Below are positions 1 to 8,252 of a stretch of 64,000 nucleotides of DNA, in pieces; the first letter of the stretch is position 1; each line of letters begins with the position of its first letter. The notes under the pieces are model-generated. The model was not told the DNA's origin, ran no database searches, and saw only the letters and a list, made by a program, of their open reading frames with translations. The DNA lies in the NCBI RefSeq assembly GCF_000744705.1, contig NZ_JQML01000001.1, forward strand, positions 3,854,017 through 3,918,016, read 5' to 3'. A program made the translations under genes and the position numbers. This stretch comes from Streptacidiphilus albus JL83. GTDB taxonomy: Bacteria; Actinomycetota; Actinomycetes; Streptomycetales; Streptomycetaceae.

Positions 1-924
1 GCCCGCGCGGGCGTCAGCTTCGGCGGTTCCGGGGTGCACACCGGTCTCTGCCTGCCGTACATCATGGAGTACGCCAACGAGGAGCAGAAGCAGCGCTGGC
101 TGCCCAAGTTCGTCTCCGGCGAGATGATGACCGCCATCGCCATGACCGAGCCGGGCACCGGATCCGACCTGGCCGGCATGACCACCAACGCCAAGCTCTC
201 CGAGGACGGCACCCACTACGTCCTCAACGGCGCCAAGACCTTCATCACCGGCGGCGTCCAGGCCGACCTGATGCTGGTGGTCTGCCGCACCTCTCCGGCG
301 ACCCCGGAGAACCGCCGGGCCGGCCTGTCCATCCTCTGCGTGGACACCGGCTCCGAGGGCTACACGGTCGGCCGCAAGCTGGAGAAGATCGGCCTGCGCA
401 CCTCCGACACCGCCGAGCTGTCCTTCGTGGACGTCAAGGTGCCGGTCGGCGACCTCCTCGGCGAGGAGGGCAAGGGCTTCTTCTACCTGGCCCACAACCT
501 GGTGCAGGAGCGGCTGGCCATCGCCGTCGGCGCCTACGCCGCCGCCCGCGCCGCCGTGGACCTGGCCGTCGCCTACACCAAGGACCGCAAGGTCTTCGGC
601 CAGTCGGTCGCCTCGTTCCAGAACACCAAGTTCGAACTGGCCGCCTGCGAGGCCGAGGTGGACGCCGCCGAGGCCGTGGTCGACCGGGCGCTGGAGGCCT
701 TCGAGACCGGTGACCTGAACGCGGCCGACGTGGCCAAGGCCAAGCTGTTCACCACCGAGGTCTGCTCCCGGGTCGTGGACAAGTGCCTCCAGCTGCACGG
801 CGGTTACGGCTACATCCTGGAGTACCCGATCGCCCGCCTCTACACCGACAACCGGGTCTTCCGGATCTACGGCGGCACCAGCGAGGTCATGAAGACCGTC
901 ATCGCGAAGTCGCTCGGCCTGTAG
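1..924 (+). CDS. Acyl-CoA dehydrogenase, 3' part (start lies left of the window)
   Basis: This is a flavoenzyme that oxidises acyl-CoA to 2-enoyl-CoA. The reading frame is open from base 1, so the N-terminus is missing; the GTG at 34 is only an internal valine. The visible ~307 residues hold both family signatures: AMTEPGTGSDLAGM early, which contacts FAD and substrate, and QLHGGYGYILEYPIARLY near the end. The final segment RIYGGTSEVMK carries the Glu that is the catalytic base in most members. Two-domain alpha-helical/beta-barrel architecture is typical and the family is usually 380-390 aa, so about 75-80 aa are lost. Substrate length cannot be told from sequence. A hairpin follows the stop. 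Confidence 0.93.
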   Translation, partial: ARAGVSFGGSGVHTGLCLPYIMEYANEEQKQRWLPKFVSGEMMTAIAMTEPGTGSDLAGMTTNAKLSEDGTHYVLNGAKTFITGGVQADLMLVVCRTSPATPENRRAGLSILCVDTGSEGYTVGRKLEKIGLRTSDTAELSFVDVKVPVGDLLGEEGKGFFYLAHNLVQERLAIAVGAYAAARAAVDLAVAYTKDRKVFGQSVASFQNTKFELAACEAEVDAAEAVVDRALEAFETGDLNAADVAKAKLFTTEVCSRVVDKCLQLHGGYGYILEYPIARLYTDNRVFRIYGGTSEVMKTVIAKSLGL

Positions 925-953
925 GCCCCTCGCCCGCAGGTCCGCCCCGGACC

Positions 954-986
954 GCGCCCGCGCCCACCCCACGAGGGCGCGGGCGC
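954..986. terminator. Bidirectional hairpin between convergent genes
   Basis: A perfect 12-bp stem (954-965 with 975-986, GCGCCCGCGCCC and its complement) with a 9-nt loop lies between the acyl-CoA dehydrogenase stop and the stop of the convergent siderophore-interacting protein gene. There is no U-tract, as is usual for actinomycete terminators. Confidence 0.7.
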
Positions 987-990
987 TTCG

Positions 991-1875
991 TCATGCGCCC
1001 ACCCGCTGCCCGGGCCCGACCTCTTCCGACTCGGCCGCCGGGTCGCTCTCGGAGCGGCCCCGGCGCCAGTAGCCCATGAACTCCACGTCCTCGCGCGCCA
1101 TTCCGCGCTCCCCCACCAGGTGCCTGCGCAGCGCGCGGACCTGGGCGGCCTCGCCGGCGATCCAGGCGTAGCCGCGACCGGCCGGGAGCGCCGCCGCGGC
1201 AACCGACTCCACCAGCTCCGGACCGCCCCGGTGCAGCCAGTGGACGGTGGCGTCGGCGGCCGTCGGCAGCGACTGCCGGTCCGCCGGGTCGGCCACCCGC
1301 AGATGGACCTGGACCGGGAGCCCGGCCGGCAGTGACTCCAGGATGCAGCCGACCGCGGGCAGCGCGGTCTCGTCCCCGGCCAGCAGCAGGTGGCCGGCCC
1401 CGTCCGGGAGCCGGAACTCCACACCGCCGGCGTTCGGCACGGCCGGTCCGACGACGCCGATCCGGTCGCCCGGACGCGCTCCCCGGGCCCAGCGAGAGGC
1501 CGGCCCCTCCCTGAGTGCCCCGCCGCCGGGAGCGAGGTGCAGCGCCACGTCCACGTCGATCTCCCGGGCCTCGCGCCGCTGCGCGCGCAGGGTGTAGGTG
1601 CGCATGACGGGCCGCCAGCGGTCGGGCAGCCGCTGCCAGGCGGCGTACCAGCCCCCGTCGTCCACCCCGGACTCCGGGAGCACCGGCTCCTCCTGTCCCG
1701 GGAGCGGGAGCAGCAGCTTGATCCGCTGGTCGCAGCCGCCGTTGACGAAGCCGTCCAGCGCCTCGCCGGCGAGGGTGACCCGCAGCATGCCCGGGGTGAG
1801 CAGTTCGGTCCTGGCGACGTGGACGGCGAAGAGTCGGAAGTTTCCGGCGACCGGCACGGGGGCCTCCAAAGTCAT
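991..1875 (-). CDS. Siderophore-interacting protein, FAD/NAD(P)H ferric reductase (ViuB/SIP family)
   Basis: Cytoplasmic flavoprotein of 294 aa expected to reduce Fe(III) in imported siderophores and so release the iron. The FAD-binding segment of the SIP family is visible as MRTYTLRAQRREAREIDVDV around residues 90-110, followed by a phosphate-binding stretch (GARPGDRIGVVGP) and a C-terminal NAD(P)H-binding Rossmann-like half (HLLLAGDETALPAV). The C-terminus has the WRRGR motif usual for the family. The ATG at 1875 lies just next to an iron box that it shares with the divergent permease gene, so iron-repressed co-expression with the uptake genes is expected. Confidence 0.9.
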   Translation of the reverse strand: MTLEAPVPVAGNFRLFAVHVARTELLTPGMLRVTLAGEALDGFVNGGCDQRIKLLLPLPGQEEPVLPESGVDDGGWYAAWQRLPDRWRPVMRTYTLRAQRREAREIDVDVALHLAPGGGALREGPASRWARGARPGDRIGVVGPAVPNAGGVEFRLPDGAGHLLLAGDETALPAVGCILESLPAGLPVQVHLRVADPADRQSLPTAADATVHWLHRGGPELVESVAAAALPAGRGYAWIAGEAAQVRALRRHLVGERGMAREDVEFMGYWRRGRSESDPAAESEEVGPGQRVGA

Positions 1876-1881
1876 TATTGC

Positions 1882-1900
1882 TTAGGTTAGGCTGCCCTTA
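1882..1900. promoter_or_regulatory. Iron box (DmdR/IdeR operator)
   Basis: TTAGGTTAGGCTGCCCTTA fits the 19-bp actinomycete iron box (TTAGGTTAGGCTAACCTAA type) with mismatches only in the right half. It sits in the 27-bp gap between the divergent reductase gene (start 1875) and permease gene (start 1903), so one operator can silence both when iron is plentiful. Its edge is 2 nt from the permease ATG. Confidence 0.85.
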
Positions 1901-1902
1901 CT

Positions 1903-2967
1903 ATGACACAGTCACTGGCGGCGGCCCCTCCGGCTGAGGAGCCGTCAACCTCCCTGCTCCGTCCCCGGCCGCTGCTCCGGCCACGCCCGGGACCGCTGCT
2001 GCTCGCGGTCGGCGTCCTGCTGCTGCTCTGCCTGGCCAGCCTGGCCATCGGGGCCAAGGCGATCCCGCCGAACCAGGTCTGGCACGGGCTGTTCCACCCC
2101 ACCGGCACCGAGAACGACGTCATCGTCCGCGGCCTCCGGGTACCGCGCACCCTCACCGCCCTCGCCGTCGGCGCCGCCCTCGGCCTGGCCGGGACGCTGA
2201 TGCAGTCGATGACCCGCAACCCGCTGGCCGACCCGGGGCTGCTCGGCGTCAATGCCGGGGCCTCGGCCGCCGTGGTCACCGCCATCGCCTTCCTGGGCGT
2301 CGGCACGACCACCGGCTACGTCTGGTTCGCGCTGGCCGGTGCGGGCGTCGCCACCGTCCTGGTGTGCGCCCTCGGCGGGCTCGGCGCGGTCTCGCCGGTG
2401 CGGCTGGCACTGGCCGGGACGGCGGTCAACGCCGCCCTGGTCGGCTACATCGGCGGGGTGGAGCTGCTGGACCAGCAGGCCCTGGACCAGCTGCGGATGT
2501 GGTCGGTCGGCTCGCTGGCCGGCAGCACCACCGGCAACCTGCTCGCCTGCCTGCCGCTGCTGCTGGCCGGGGTCCTGCTCTGCGTGCTGGCGGCCCGTCC
2601 GCTGAACGCGCTGGCGCTGGGCGAGGACGCCGCGCGGGCGGTCGGCGTCGGGGTGGTCCGGGCCCGGGTGGCCGGCGTGCTGGCGATCACCCTGCTCTGC
2701 GGGGCGGCGACCGCGCTCTGCGGACCGATCGCCTTCGTCGGGCTGATGGTCCCGCACCTGGTCCGCTCCCGGACCGGCCCCGACCTGCGCCGGATGCTGC
2801 CCCGTGCACTGCTGCTGGCCCCGGCGCTGCTGCTGGCGGCGGACATCGCCGGCCGGGTGCTGGCCGAGCCCGGCGAGGTCCCGGCCGGGGTGATGACCGC
2901 GATCGTCGGCGCCCCGGTGTTCGTGGCCCTGGTCCGCGGTCGCCGGGGACGGGTGGCCGGACTGTGA
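1903..2967 (+). CDS. FecCD-family iron-siderophore ABC transporter permease (first subunit)
   Basis: Integral membrane subunit (354 aa) of a siderophore importer. After a proline/arginine-rich N-terminal tail of about 30 residues there are 9-10 hydrophobic segments. The family motif appears as RVPRTLTALAVGAALGLAGT followed by QSMTRNPLADPGLLGVNAGA (around residues 80-115), and the cytoplasmic coupling region GPIAFVGLMVPHLVR is near residue 275. The ATG is directly after the iron box with no room for a Shine-Dalgarno sequence, so the mRNA is probably leaderless. It overlaps the next permease gene by a GTGA junction, which indicates translational coupling. Confidence 0.92.
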   Translation: MTQSLAAAPPAEEPSTSLLRPRPLLRPRPGPLLLAVGVLLLLCLASLAIGAKAIPPNQVWHGLFHPTGTENDVIVRGLRVPRTLTALAVGAALGLAGTLMQSMTRNPLADPGLLGVNAGASAAVVTAIAFLGVGTTTGYVWFALAGAGVATVLVCALGGLGAVSPVRLALAGTAVNAALVGYIGGVELLDQQALDQLRMWSVGSLAGSTTGNLLACLPLLLAGVLLCVLAARPLNALALGEDAARAVGVGVVRARVAGVLAITLLCGAATALCGPIAFVGLMVPHLVRSRTGPDLRRMLPRALLLAPALLLAADIAGRVLAEPGEVPAGVMTAIVGAPVFVALVRGRRGRVAGL

Positions 2968-4055
2968 GCGCCGGAACCCCGGACCGCGCGACCGCACGGG
3001 GCGCGACCGCACAGCGCGCGCGGGGCGCGGTCGTACGGGGCGCCGTCGTACGGGGCGGCGGCCTCAGCGTCCGCTTCTCGCCGCGCGCCTGCTGGGCCGT
3101 GGCCGGCCTGCTGCTGGCCGCGGCCGCCATGGGCGTGGTCGCCCTCGGCACCGGCCCCTACCCGCTCTCCCCGCTCGCCGTGCTGCGCACCCTGGCCGGG
3201 CACGGACCGGCCGGCGCGGACTTCATCGTCAACGGACTGCGGCTGCCCCGGGCCGCCGACGGGCTGGCGGCGGGCGCCGCGCTCGGCCTCAGCGGCGCGG
3301 TGTTCCAGGCGCTGACCCGCAACCCGCTCGGCAGCCCGGACGTGATCGGCCTCGGCGACGGCGCGGCGACCGGCGCGCTGGTGGTGATCCTGCTGCTCGG
3401 CGGCGGCACCGGCGCGACCGCGGTGGGCGCGGTCCTCGGCGGCCTCGGCACCGCACTGGCGGTCTACCTGCTGGCCTGGCGCCAGGGGGTGTCCGGGCTG
3501 CGGCTGGTGCTGGTCGGCATCGGGGTGTCGGCGGCGCTGGCCGCCGTCAACACCTGGCTGCTCAGCCGCTCCGGCGTGAACCAGGCGACGGACGCGCTCA
3601 GTTGGCTGGTCGGCAATCTGTCGGGACGGGGCTGGAGCGACGCGGCCGTGGCCGGGGCCGGCCTGCTGCTGCTCGGACCGGTGGTGCTGGGCCACGGTCG
3701 GCGGCTGGCCGCGCTGGAACTGGGTGACGACGACGCCGCCGCGCTCGGCGTCCCGGTCCCCGCCACCCGGCTGGTGCTGCTGCTGGCCGGCACGGGGCTG
3801 ACCGCGCTGGCGGTGGCCGCGGCCGGGCCCGTCCCCTTCGTGGCCCTGGCCGCCCCGCACCTGGCCCGGCGACTGACCCGCCGCCCCGGGGCCAACCTCT
3901 GCGCGGCGGCCGGGGCCGGGGCGCTGCTCACCGTCTCCGCCGACTGGCTGGCACAGCGGGTGGTGCCGAACGCCGCGCTGCCGGTCGGCGTGGTGGCCTC
4001 GGTGCTCGGCGGGCTCTACCTGGCGGTCTCGCTGCTCGCCCGCCGTCACCGCTGA
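2964..4055 (+). CDS. FecCD-family iron-siderophore ABC transporter permease (second subunit)
   Basis: Second membrane subunit, 363 aa from the GTG at 2964, whose TGA-overlapping start (GTGA) couples it to the first permease. The first ~35 residues are Arg/Ala-rich and come from short DNA repeats (two copies of GCGGTCGTACGGGGCG-like sequence, 3027-3056); the first membrane span begins near residue 43. Family motifs are RLPRAADGLAAGAALGLSGA, QALTRNPLGSPDVIGLGDGA and the coupling-helix region GPVPFVALAAPHLAR. It should pair with the first permease to form the heterodimeric pore. The true start could lie a little further in, since the repeat-encoded tail is not conserved in the family. Confidence 0.9.
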   Translation: MSAGTPDRATARGATAQRARGAVVRGAVVRGGGLSVRFSPRACWAVAGLLLAAAAMGVVALGTGPYPLSPLAVLRTLAGHGPAGADFIVNGLRLPRAADGLAAGAALGLSGAVFQALTRNPLGSPDVIGLGDGAATGALVVILLLGGGTGATAVGAVLGGLGTALAVYLLAWRQGVSGLRLVLVGIGVSAALAAVNTWLLSRSGVNQATDALSWLVGNLSGRGWSDAAVAGAGLLLLGPVVLGHGRRLAALELGDDDAAALGVPVPATRLVLLLAGTGLTALAVAAAGPVPFVALAAPHLARRLTRRPGANLCAAAGAGALLTVSADWLAQRVVPNAALPVGVVASVLGGLYLAVSLLARRHR

Positions 4056-4105
4056 CCCCTGCCCGGATCCCCGCACCCGCACCCGCACCTACATCGAGGA
4101 GACCC

Positions 4106-4933
4106 ATGCCCTCCGTCCCGCTCCCGCGGCCCGCGACCCGGCTGGCCGCGCACGACGTCACCCTCGGCTACCGGGGGCGCCAGGTCGCCGAGGGCCTGAG
4201 CGTCACCGTCCCGGACAACTCCTTCACCGTGATCATCGGCCCCAACGCCTGCGGCAAGTCCACCCTGCTGCGCGCCCTGGCGCGGATGCTGAAGCCGACT
4301 CAGGGATCGGTCCGGCTGGACGGCCGGGCGATCACCGAGCTGCCGGCCCGCCAGGTCGCCCGGGAGCTGGGCCTGCTGGCGCAGAGCTCGACCGCGCCGG
4401 ACGGGATCACCGTCGCCGAGCTGGTCGCCCGGGGCCGCTACCCGCACCAGGGCCTGTTCCGGCAGTGGTCGCCGCGCGACGAGGAGGTGGTCGCCGAGTC
4501 CATGGCGGCGACCGGCGTCCAGGAGCTGGCCGGCCGGCCGGTGGACGAGCTGTCGGGCGGTCAGCGGCAGCGGGTCCGGCTGGCGATGTGCCTGGCCCAG
4601 GAGACCCCGCTGCTGCTGCTCGACGAGCCGACCACCTATCTGGACCTGGCCCACCAGGTCGAACTGCTGGACCTCTGCGCCCGGTTGCACGAGACCGGCG
4701 GGCGCACCCTGGTCGCCGTGCTGCACGACCTCAACCAGGCGGCCCGGTACGCGACCCATCTGATCGCCATGCGCGACGGCCGGGTGGTGGCGGCCGGCGA
4801 ACCGGCCCGGATCGTGACGGCGGACCTGGTCGAGCAGGTCTTCGGGCTGCGCTGCCGGGTGATCGAGGACCCGGAGAGCGGCACCCCGCTGGTGGTCCCG
4901 GCCGCACGGCAGCGCAGGTCAGTACCGGTGTGA
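4106..4933 (+). CDS. Siderophore ABC transporter ATP-binding protein (FecE/FepC type)
   Basis: Cytoplasmic ATPase subunit (275 aa) that powers the importer. Walker A is GPNACGKST (about residues 45-53), the Q-loop LLAQSS follows, the ABC signature is LSGGQRQRV (about 149), Walker B LLLLDEPTTYLD, and the switch histidine is in VLHDLNQA. A GAGGAG ribosome site precedes the ATG. It is 50 nt downstream of the second permease and in the same operon. The subgroup with TTYLDLAHQ after Walker B is typical of iron-siderophore ATPases. Confidence 0.95.
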   Translation: MPSVPLPRPATRLAAHDVTLGYRGRQVAEGLSVTVPDNSFTVIIGPNACGKSTLLRALARMLKPTQGSVRLDGRAITELPARQVARELGLLAQSSTAPDGITVAELVARGRYPHQGLFRQWSPRDEEVVAESMAATGVQELAGRPVDELSGGQRQRVRLAMCLAQETPLLLLDEPTTYLDLAHQVELLDLCARLHETGGRTLVAVLHDLNQAARYATHLIAMRDGRVVAAGEPARIVTADLVEQVFGLRCRVIEDPESGTPLVVPAARQRRSVPV

Positions 4934-4952
4934 CTGGAGCTGCGCAAGGTAG

Positions 4953-4971
4953 TTAGGATAGCCTTACCTAA
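4953..4971. promoter_or_regulatory. Iron box upstream of the siderophore-binding lipoprotein gene
   Basis: TTAGGATAGCCTTACCTAA matches the DmdR/IdeR operator on both half-sites. It lies 72 nt before the receptor ATG at 5043 and 20 nt after the ATPase stop, so the receptor gene probably has its own iron-repressed promoter in addition to read-through from the permease operon. Confidence 0.85.
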
Positions 4972-5042
4972 GTACCCTGCCAGGTAAGAGCGCCGCGTCG
5001 GAGCGCTCCCTGGCAGTCCGCCAGTTCCCGCCGGAGGTCCCC

Positions 5043-6074
5043 ATGTTCGTCCCCTCGCGCCGTTCCCTGCTGCTCGGCGGGGCCGGCCTCGCCGCCGCCG
5101 CCGGACTCACCGCCTGCGGCAGCGGCGGCACCGGCAGCACCGGCAACGGCACGGCCGGCGGCGGGAGTCCGTCCGGCGCCGCCCCGGCGGCCGGGGCCCT
5201 CCCGGCCACCGTCGCCCACAAGTACGGCTCCACCACGGTCACCAGGGCGCCCGGCCGGATCGTCTCGGACGGCTACAACGACCACGACGCCGTCCTCGCC
5301 CTCGGCGTGGTCCCGCTGGGGCTGCGGCAGTGGATCCCCGAGTGGAAGCAGGGCGTGGGTCCGTGGGCCCTGTCGGCGCTCCAGGGTCAGCACCCGGAGA
5401 TCTGGGCCGACGACTCCGTCCCCTTCGAGAAGATCGCCGCACTGGCGCCCGACCTGGTCCTGGAGACCGACAGCGGGATCACCCAGAGCGACTTCGGCAA
5501 GCTCAGCCGGATCGCGCCGACCGTGGCCCAGGGCAAGGGCTACGTCGACTACGGCACCCCCTGGGACGTCGCCTCGCTGATGATCGCCGAGGCGATGGGC
5601 CGCAAGCCGCAGATGCAGAAGCTCGTCGACGGGGTGAACGCCTCCTTCGCCGCCGCCCGCAGGGCCCACCCCGGCTTCGCGGGCAAGACCGTCACCGCGA
5701 TGACCTACATGGGCCCGGGGAACCACAACGCCTATGCGAGCGAGGACACCCGGGGCCGGTTCCTCTCCTCCCTCGGGCTGCGCGTCTCCCCCGCCGTGGA
5801 CAAGGCGGCGGGCAGTCAGTTCTACGCCGAGGTCAGCCCGGAGAACGCCGCACTGCTGGAGGCGGACGTGATGCTGGTGGGCGGCTACGGCACGGCCGGG
5901 TCGAAGGCCGCCTTCGCCAAGGACAAGGTGCTGCAGAGCCTCGACGTGGTGAAGCAGGGGCGCTACGTCTTCGTCGAGGACGTCGACGCCTTCATGGCGA
6001 TCTCGGCGTCCACCGTGCTCAGCCTGCCCTACGGCATCGCCCGGATCGTCCCGCTGCTCGCCGCCGTCGTCTGA
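5043..6074 (+). CDS. Iron-siderophore ABC transporter substrate-binding lipoprotein
   Basis: Extracellular receptor (343 aa) that hands ferric siderophore to the permeases. The N-terminus has a twin-arginine (SRRSLLLGG) and a lipobox (LTAC, Cys near residue 22), so it is probably exported, perhaps by Tat, and lipid-anchored. A Gly/Ser-rich linker leads into a TroA/FecB-type fold: [21 protein letters not shown] is the usual first strand region and PDLVLETDSGI the conserved turn before the hinge. GGAGG sits 8 nt before the ATG. The locus has no siderophore synthesis genes here, so the ligand could be a xenosiderophore or one made elsewhere in the genome. Confidence 0.93.
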   Translation: MFVPSRRSLLLGGAGLAAAAGLTACGSGGTGSTGNGTAGGGSPSGAAPAAGALPATVAHKYGSTTVTRAPGRIVSDGYNDHDAVLALGVVPLGLRQWIPEWKQGVGPWALSALQGQHPEIWADDSVPFEKIAALAPDLVLETDSGITQSDFGKLSRIAPTVAQGKGYVDYGTPWDVASLMIAEAMGRKPQMQKLVDGVNASFAAARRAHPGFAGKTVTAMTYMGPGNHNAYASEDTRGRFLSSLGLRVSPAVDKAAGSQFYAEVSPENAALLEADVMLVGGYGTAGSKAAFAKDKVLQSLDVVKQGRYVFVEDVDAFMAISASTVLSLPYGIARIVPLLAAVV

Positions 6075-6196
6075 CAGCCCTTCCGCGGCCGCTCGGAACC
6101 CTGATGTTCGACTGTTGTCCCTGGGGCGTATGCGGGACATGCTAGGGCAGACCCATAGTGGGCCAGCCGTTCGAACAGGGGTCAGGGGGACCGCCG

Positions 6197-7135
6197 GTGT
6201 CCGGAATTCGTCCACGCGTGGCGGTGGCCGCCGCTCTGCTCCTGGTGACCACCGCCTGCAGCAGCCTGACCACCGGCACCGACGTCGCCCCCGGCTTCCC
6301 GAGCGGCACGCCGACACCCGCGGCCAAGCCCGCCGTCTCCTCCTCCGCGCCGCCGAGCGCCGCCCCCTCCCCCACCCCGCTGTCCCCCGCCGTGCTGCGC
6401 CAGGGCCCGACCACGGCCGGGCCCTGGCACCAGGTCTTCGCCGACGACTTCGCCGGCGACCAGCTGAACCAGGACTCCTGGGTGACCTGTTACGACTGGA
6501 ACGACGACGGCTGCACCAACGCCGGCCAGCACGAACTGGAGTGGTACCAGCCGCAGCAGGTGTCGGAGTCCGGCGGCGCGCTGCTGCTGTCCGCCCGGAA
6601 GACCCCCACCTGGGGCAGCGACCAGGAGCTGCACTCGTGGACCTCCGGCATGGTCTCCACCGGCCGCAGCTACTGGGACGGGCAGCCGCGCTTCACCCTC
6701 ACCTACGGCTACATCGCCGCCGCCATCCAACTGCCGTCCCAGTCGGGCATGTTCCCCGGCTTCTGGCTGATGCCGTCCGGCAGCCGGAGCACGCCGCCGG
6801 AGCTGGACATCATGGAGGGCATCGGCTCCGCCGACACCATCCAGATGACCCTGCACTGGGCCGGCGCCGGCGGCGCGGACGTCCACTCCGCCGGACGCTA
6901 CGGACCGGTGGACTACACCACCGGCTACCACGTCTTCGCGGTGGACTGGGAGCCGCACTCGGTCACCTGGTACATCGACGGGGTCGAGCGCTACCAGGTG
7001 ACGGACACCGCCCGCATCCCGAAGGTGCCCATGGAGATCCTGCTCAACCTGGCCGTCGGCTACCCCCGCACCCCGCCCGCCGGGGTGACCTCGGCGACGA
7101 TGAAGGTCGACTGGATCCGGGCCTGGCAGCACTGA
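6197..7135 (+). CDS. Glycoside hydrolase family 16 lipoprotein (beta-1,3-glucanase-like)
   Basis: Predicted secreted, lipid-anchored endoglycosidase of 312 aa. I chose the GTG at 6197 because AGGGGGA lies 8-9 nt upstream and because it gives a compact signal peptide (RPRVAVAAALLLVTTAC, lipobox Cys about residue 20); an in-frame GTG at 6158 lacks this. A Ser/Pro/Ala linker (residues 30-65) leads to the GH16 jelly-roll. The catalytic motif ELDIMEG holds the nucleophile and acid/base glutamates, and VDWEPHSVTWYIDG is the family's downstream aromatic strand. Laminarin- or lichenan-type beta-glucans are the commonest substrates of such proteins, but specificity is not readable here. Confidence 0.9.
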   Translation: MSGIRPRVAVAAALLLVTTACSSLTTGTDVAPGFPSGTPTPAAKPAVSSSAPPSAAPSPTPLSPAVLRQGPTTAGPWHQVFADDFAGDQLNQDSWVTCYDWNDDGCTNAGQHELEWYQPQQVSESGGALLLSARKTPTWGSDQELHSWTSGMVSTGRSYWDGQPRFTLTYGYIAAAIQLPSQSGMFPGFWLMPSGSRSTPPELDIMEGIGSADTIQMTLHWAGAGGADVHSAGRYGPVDYTTGYHVFAVDWEPHSVTWYIDGVERYQVTDTARIPKVPMEILLNLAVGYPRTPPAGVTSATMKVDWIRAWQH

Positions 7136-7186
7136 CCCGCCCCGGCCTACCGCTGACCGGCGGGGACGCATGCGCACAATGGGTCC

Positions 7187-7948
7187 ATGAATCTTGGACT
7201 CGATGAGCGGGTGTACATCGTCACCGCCGCCAGCCGCGGCCTGGGCTTCGCCACCGCACAGCAGTTGACCGCCGAGGGCGCCAGGGTCGTGGTCAGCGCC
7301 CGCACCCAGGAGGCGGTCGACCGGGCAGTGGGCGAGCTGGGCGGTCCCCGGTCCGCCCACGGAGTCGCCGCCGACAACGCCGACCCCGACACCGCCCAGC
7401 GGCTGGTCGACGCGGCCCGGCAGCACTTCGGCCGGCTCGACGGCATCCTGATCAGCGTCGGCGGACCGCCGGCCGGAACGGTCGGCACCGTCACCGACGA
7501 CCAGTGGCGCGACGCCTTCGAGAGCGTCTTCCTCGGCGCGCTGCGGCTCGCCCGGACCACCGCCGCCGCCCTCGGCGAGGGCGGGGCCATCGGCTTCGTG
7601 CTCTCCGGCACCGTCCGCCAGCCGATCGCCGCCCTGGGCATCTCCAACGGACTGCGCCCCGGACTCGCCATGGCCGCCAAGGCCCTCGCCGACGAGCTCG
7701 GCCCCCGGGGCATCCGCGTGATCGGCCTGCTGCCCGCGCAGATCGACACCGAACGGGTCCAGGAGCTGGACGCGCTGGGCAGCGACGGCGGGGCGGCCCG
7801 CGCCCGCAACGAGCAGGCGATCCCGCTGCGCCGCTACGGCCGCCCGGAGGAGTTCGGCCGGGTCGCCGCCTTCCTGCTCTCCCCGGCCGCCTCCTACCTC
7901 ACCGGCGTGATGGTCCCGGTGGACGGCGGCGCCCTGCGCGGACTGTGA
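7187..7948 (+). CDS. SDR-family oxidoreductase, atypical active site
   Basis: Rossmann-fold NAD(P)-dependent protein of 253 aa. The cofactor loop is TAASRGLGFA (residues 12-21), the NNAG-equivalent strand is ISVGGPPAG, and the C-terminal PAASYLTGVMVPVDGGALRG is standard for classical SDRs. The usual YxxxK catalytic pair is not present: the region reads GISNGLRPGLAMAAKALADE, with Asn/Leu where Tyr is expected and Lys shifted. This matches a known SDR subgroup (SNxLRxGxxxxxKTLA) often labelled 3-oxoacyl-ACP reductase. Enzymatic activity and substrate are therefore uncertain. It is monocistronic. Confidence 0.85.
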   Translation: MNLGLDERVYIVTAASRGLGFATAQQLTAEGARVVVSARTQEAVDRAVGELGGPRSAHGVAADNADPDTAQRLVDAARQHFGRLDGILISVGGPPAGTVGTVTDDQWRDAFESVFLGALRLARTTAAALGEGGAIGFVLSGTVRQPIAALGISNGLRPGLAMAAKALADELGPRGIRVIGLLPAQIDTERVQELDALGSDGGAARARNEQAIPLRRYGRPEEFGRVAAFLLSPAASYLTGVMVPVDGGALRGL

Positions 7949-8252
7949 CCACGGGCGCGGGTCCTCGGGCGCGGGCCACGGGCGCGGGCCTCGGTCGCGG
8001 GCCACGGGCGCGGGTCCTCGGGCGCGGGTCCTCGGGCCGGTCGCCGAGGGCCGCGGCAGGCGCCTGCACAAGTCCCTTCCGCCCGAGGGCTGCTGGTACC
8101 TGTGTGACTCACGGGACCAGTGTTGCGCCGATGTCGCCCGAATGCGCTACGCCGGTGGCGCTGCCGGGCGCGGCTCGCAGGCTGGTGAGTGGAGGCCGGG
8201 CAGAACGGCCTCCTCACTTGCCGAAGGCATATGCCGAAACAGGAGGCACCCG
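7949..8252. repeat. Intergenic stretch with degenerate GC-rich tandem repeats
   Basis: Bases 7950-8044 are made of imperfect 12-17-bp units built on CGGGCGCGGGTCCT / CGGGCGCGGGCCA. The rest, up to the ribosome site AGGAGG at 8241, contains no coding sequence I can support. The repeats lie directly after the SDR stop and may act as a terminator-like block; no function is shown by the sequence. Confidence 0.6.

Noticed and set aside
2364..2963. Long N-terminal extension of the second permease frame
   Set aside because: It overlaps the first permease and encodes Arg/Gly-rich noise; the GTG at 2964 in a GTGA junction is the expected start.
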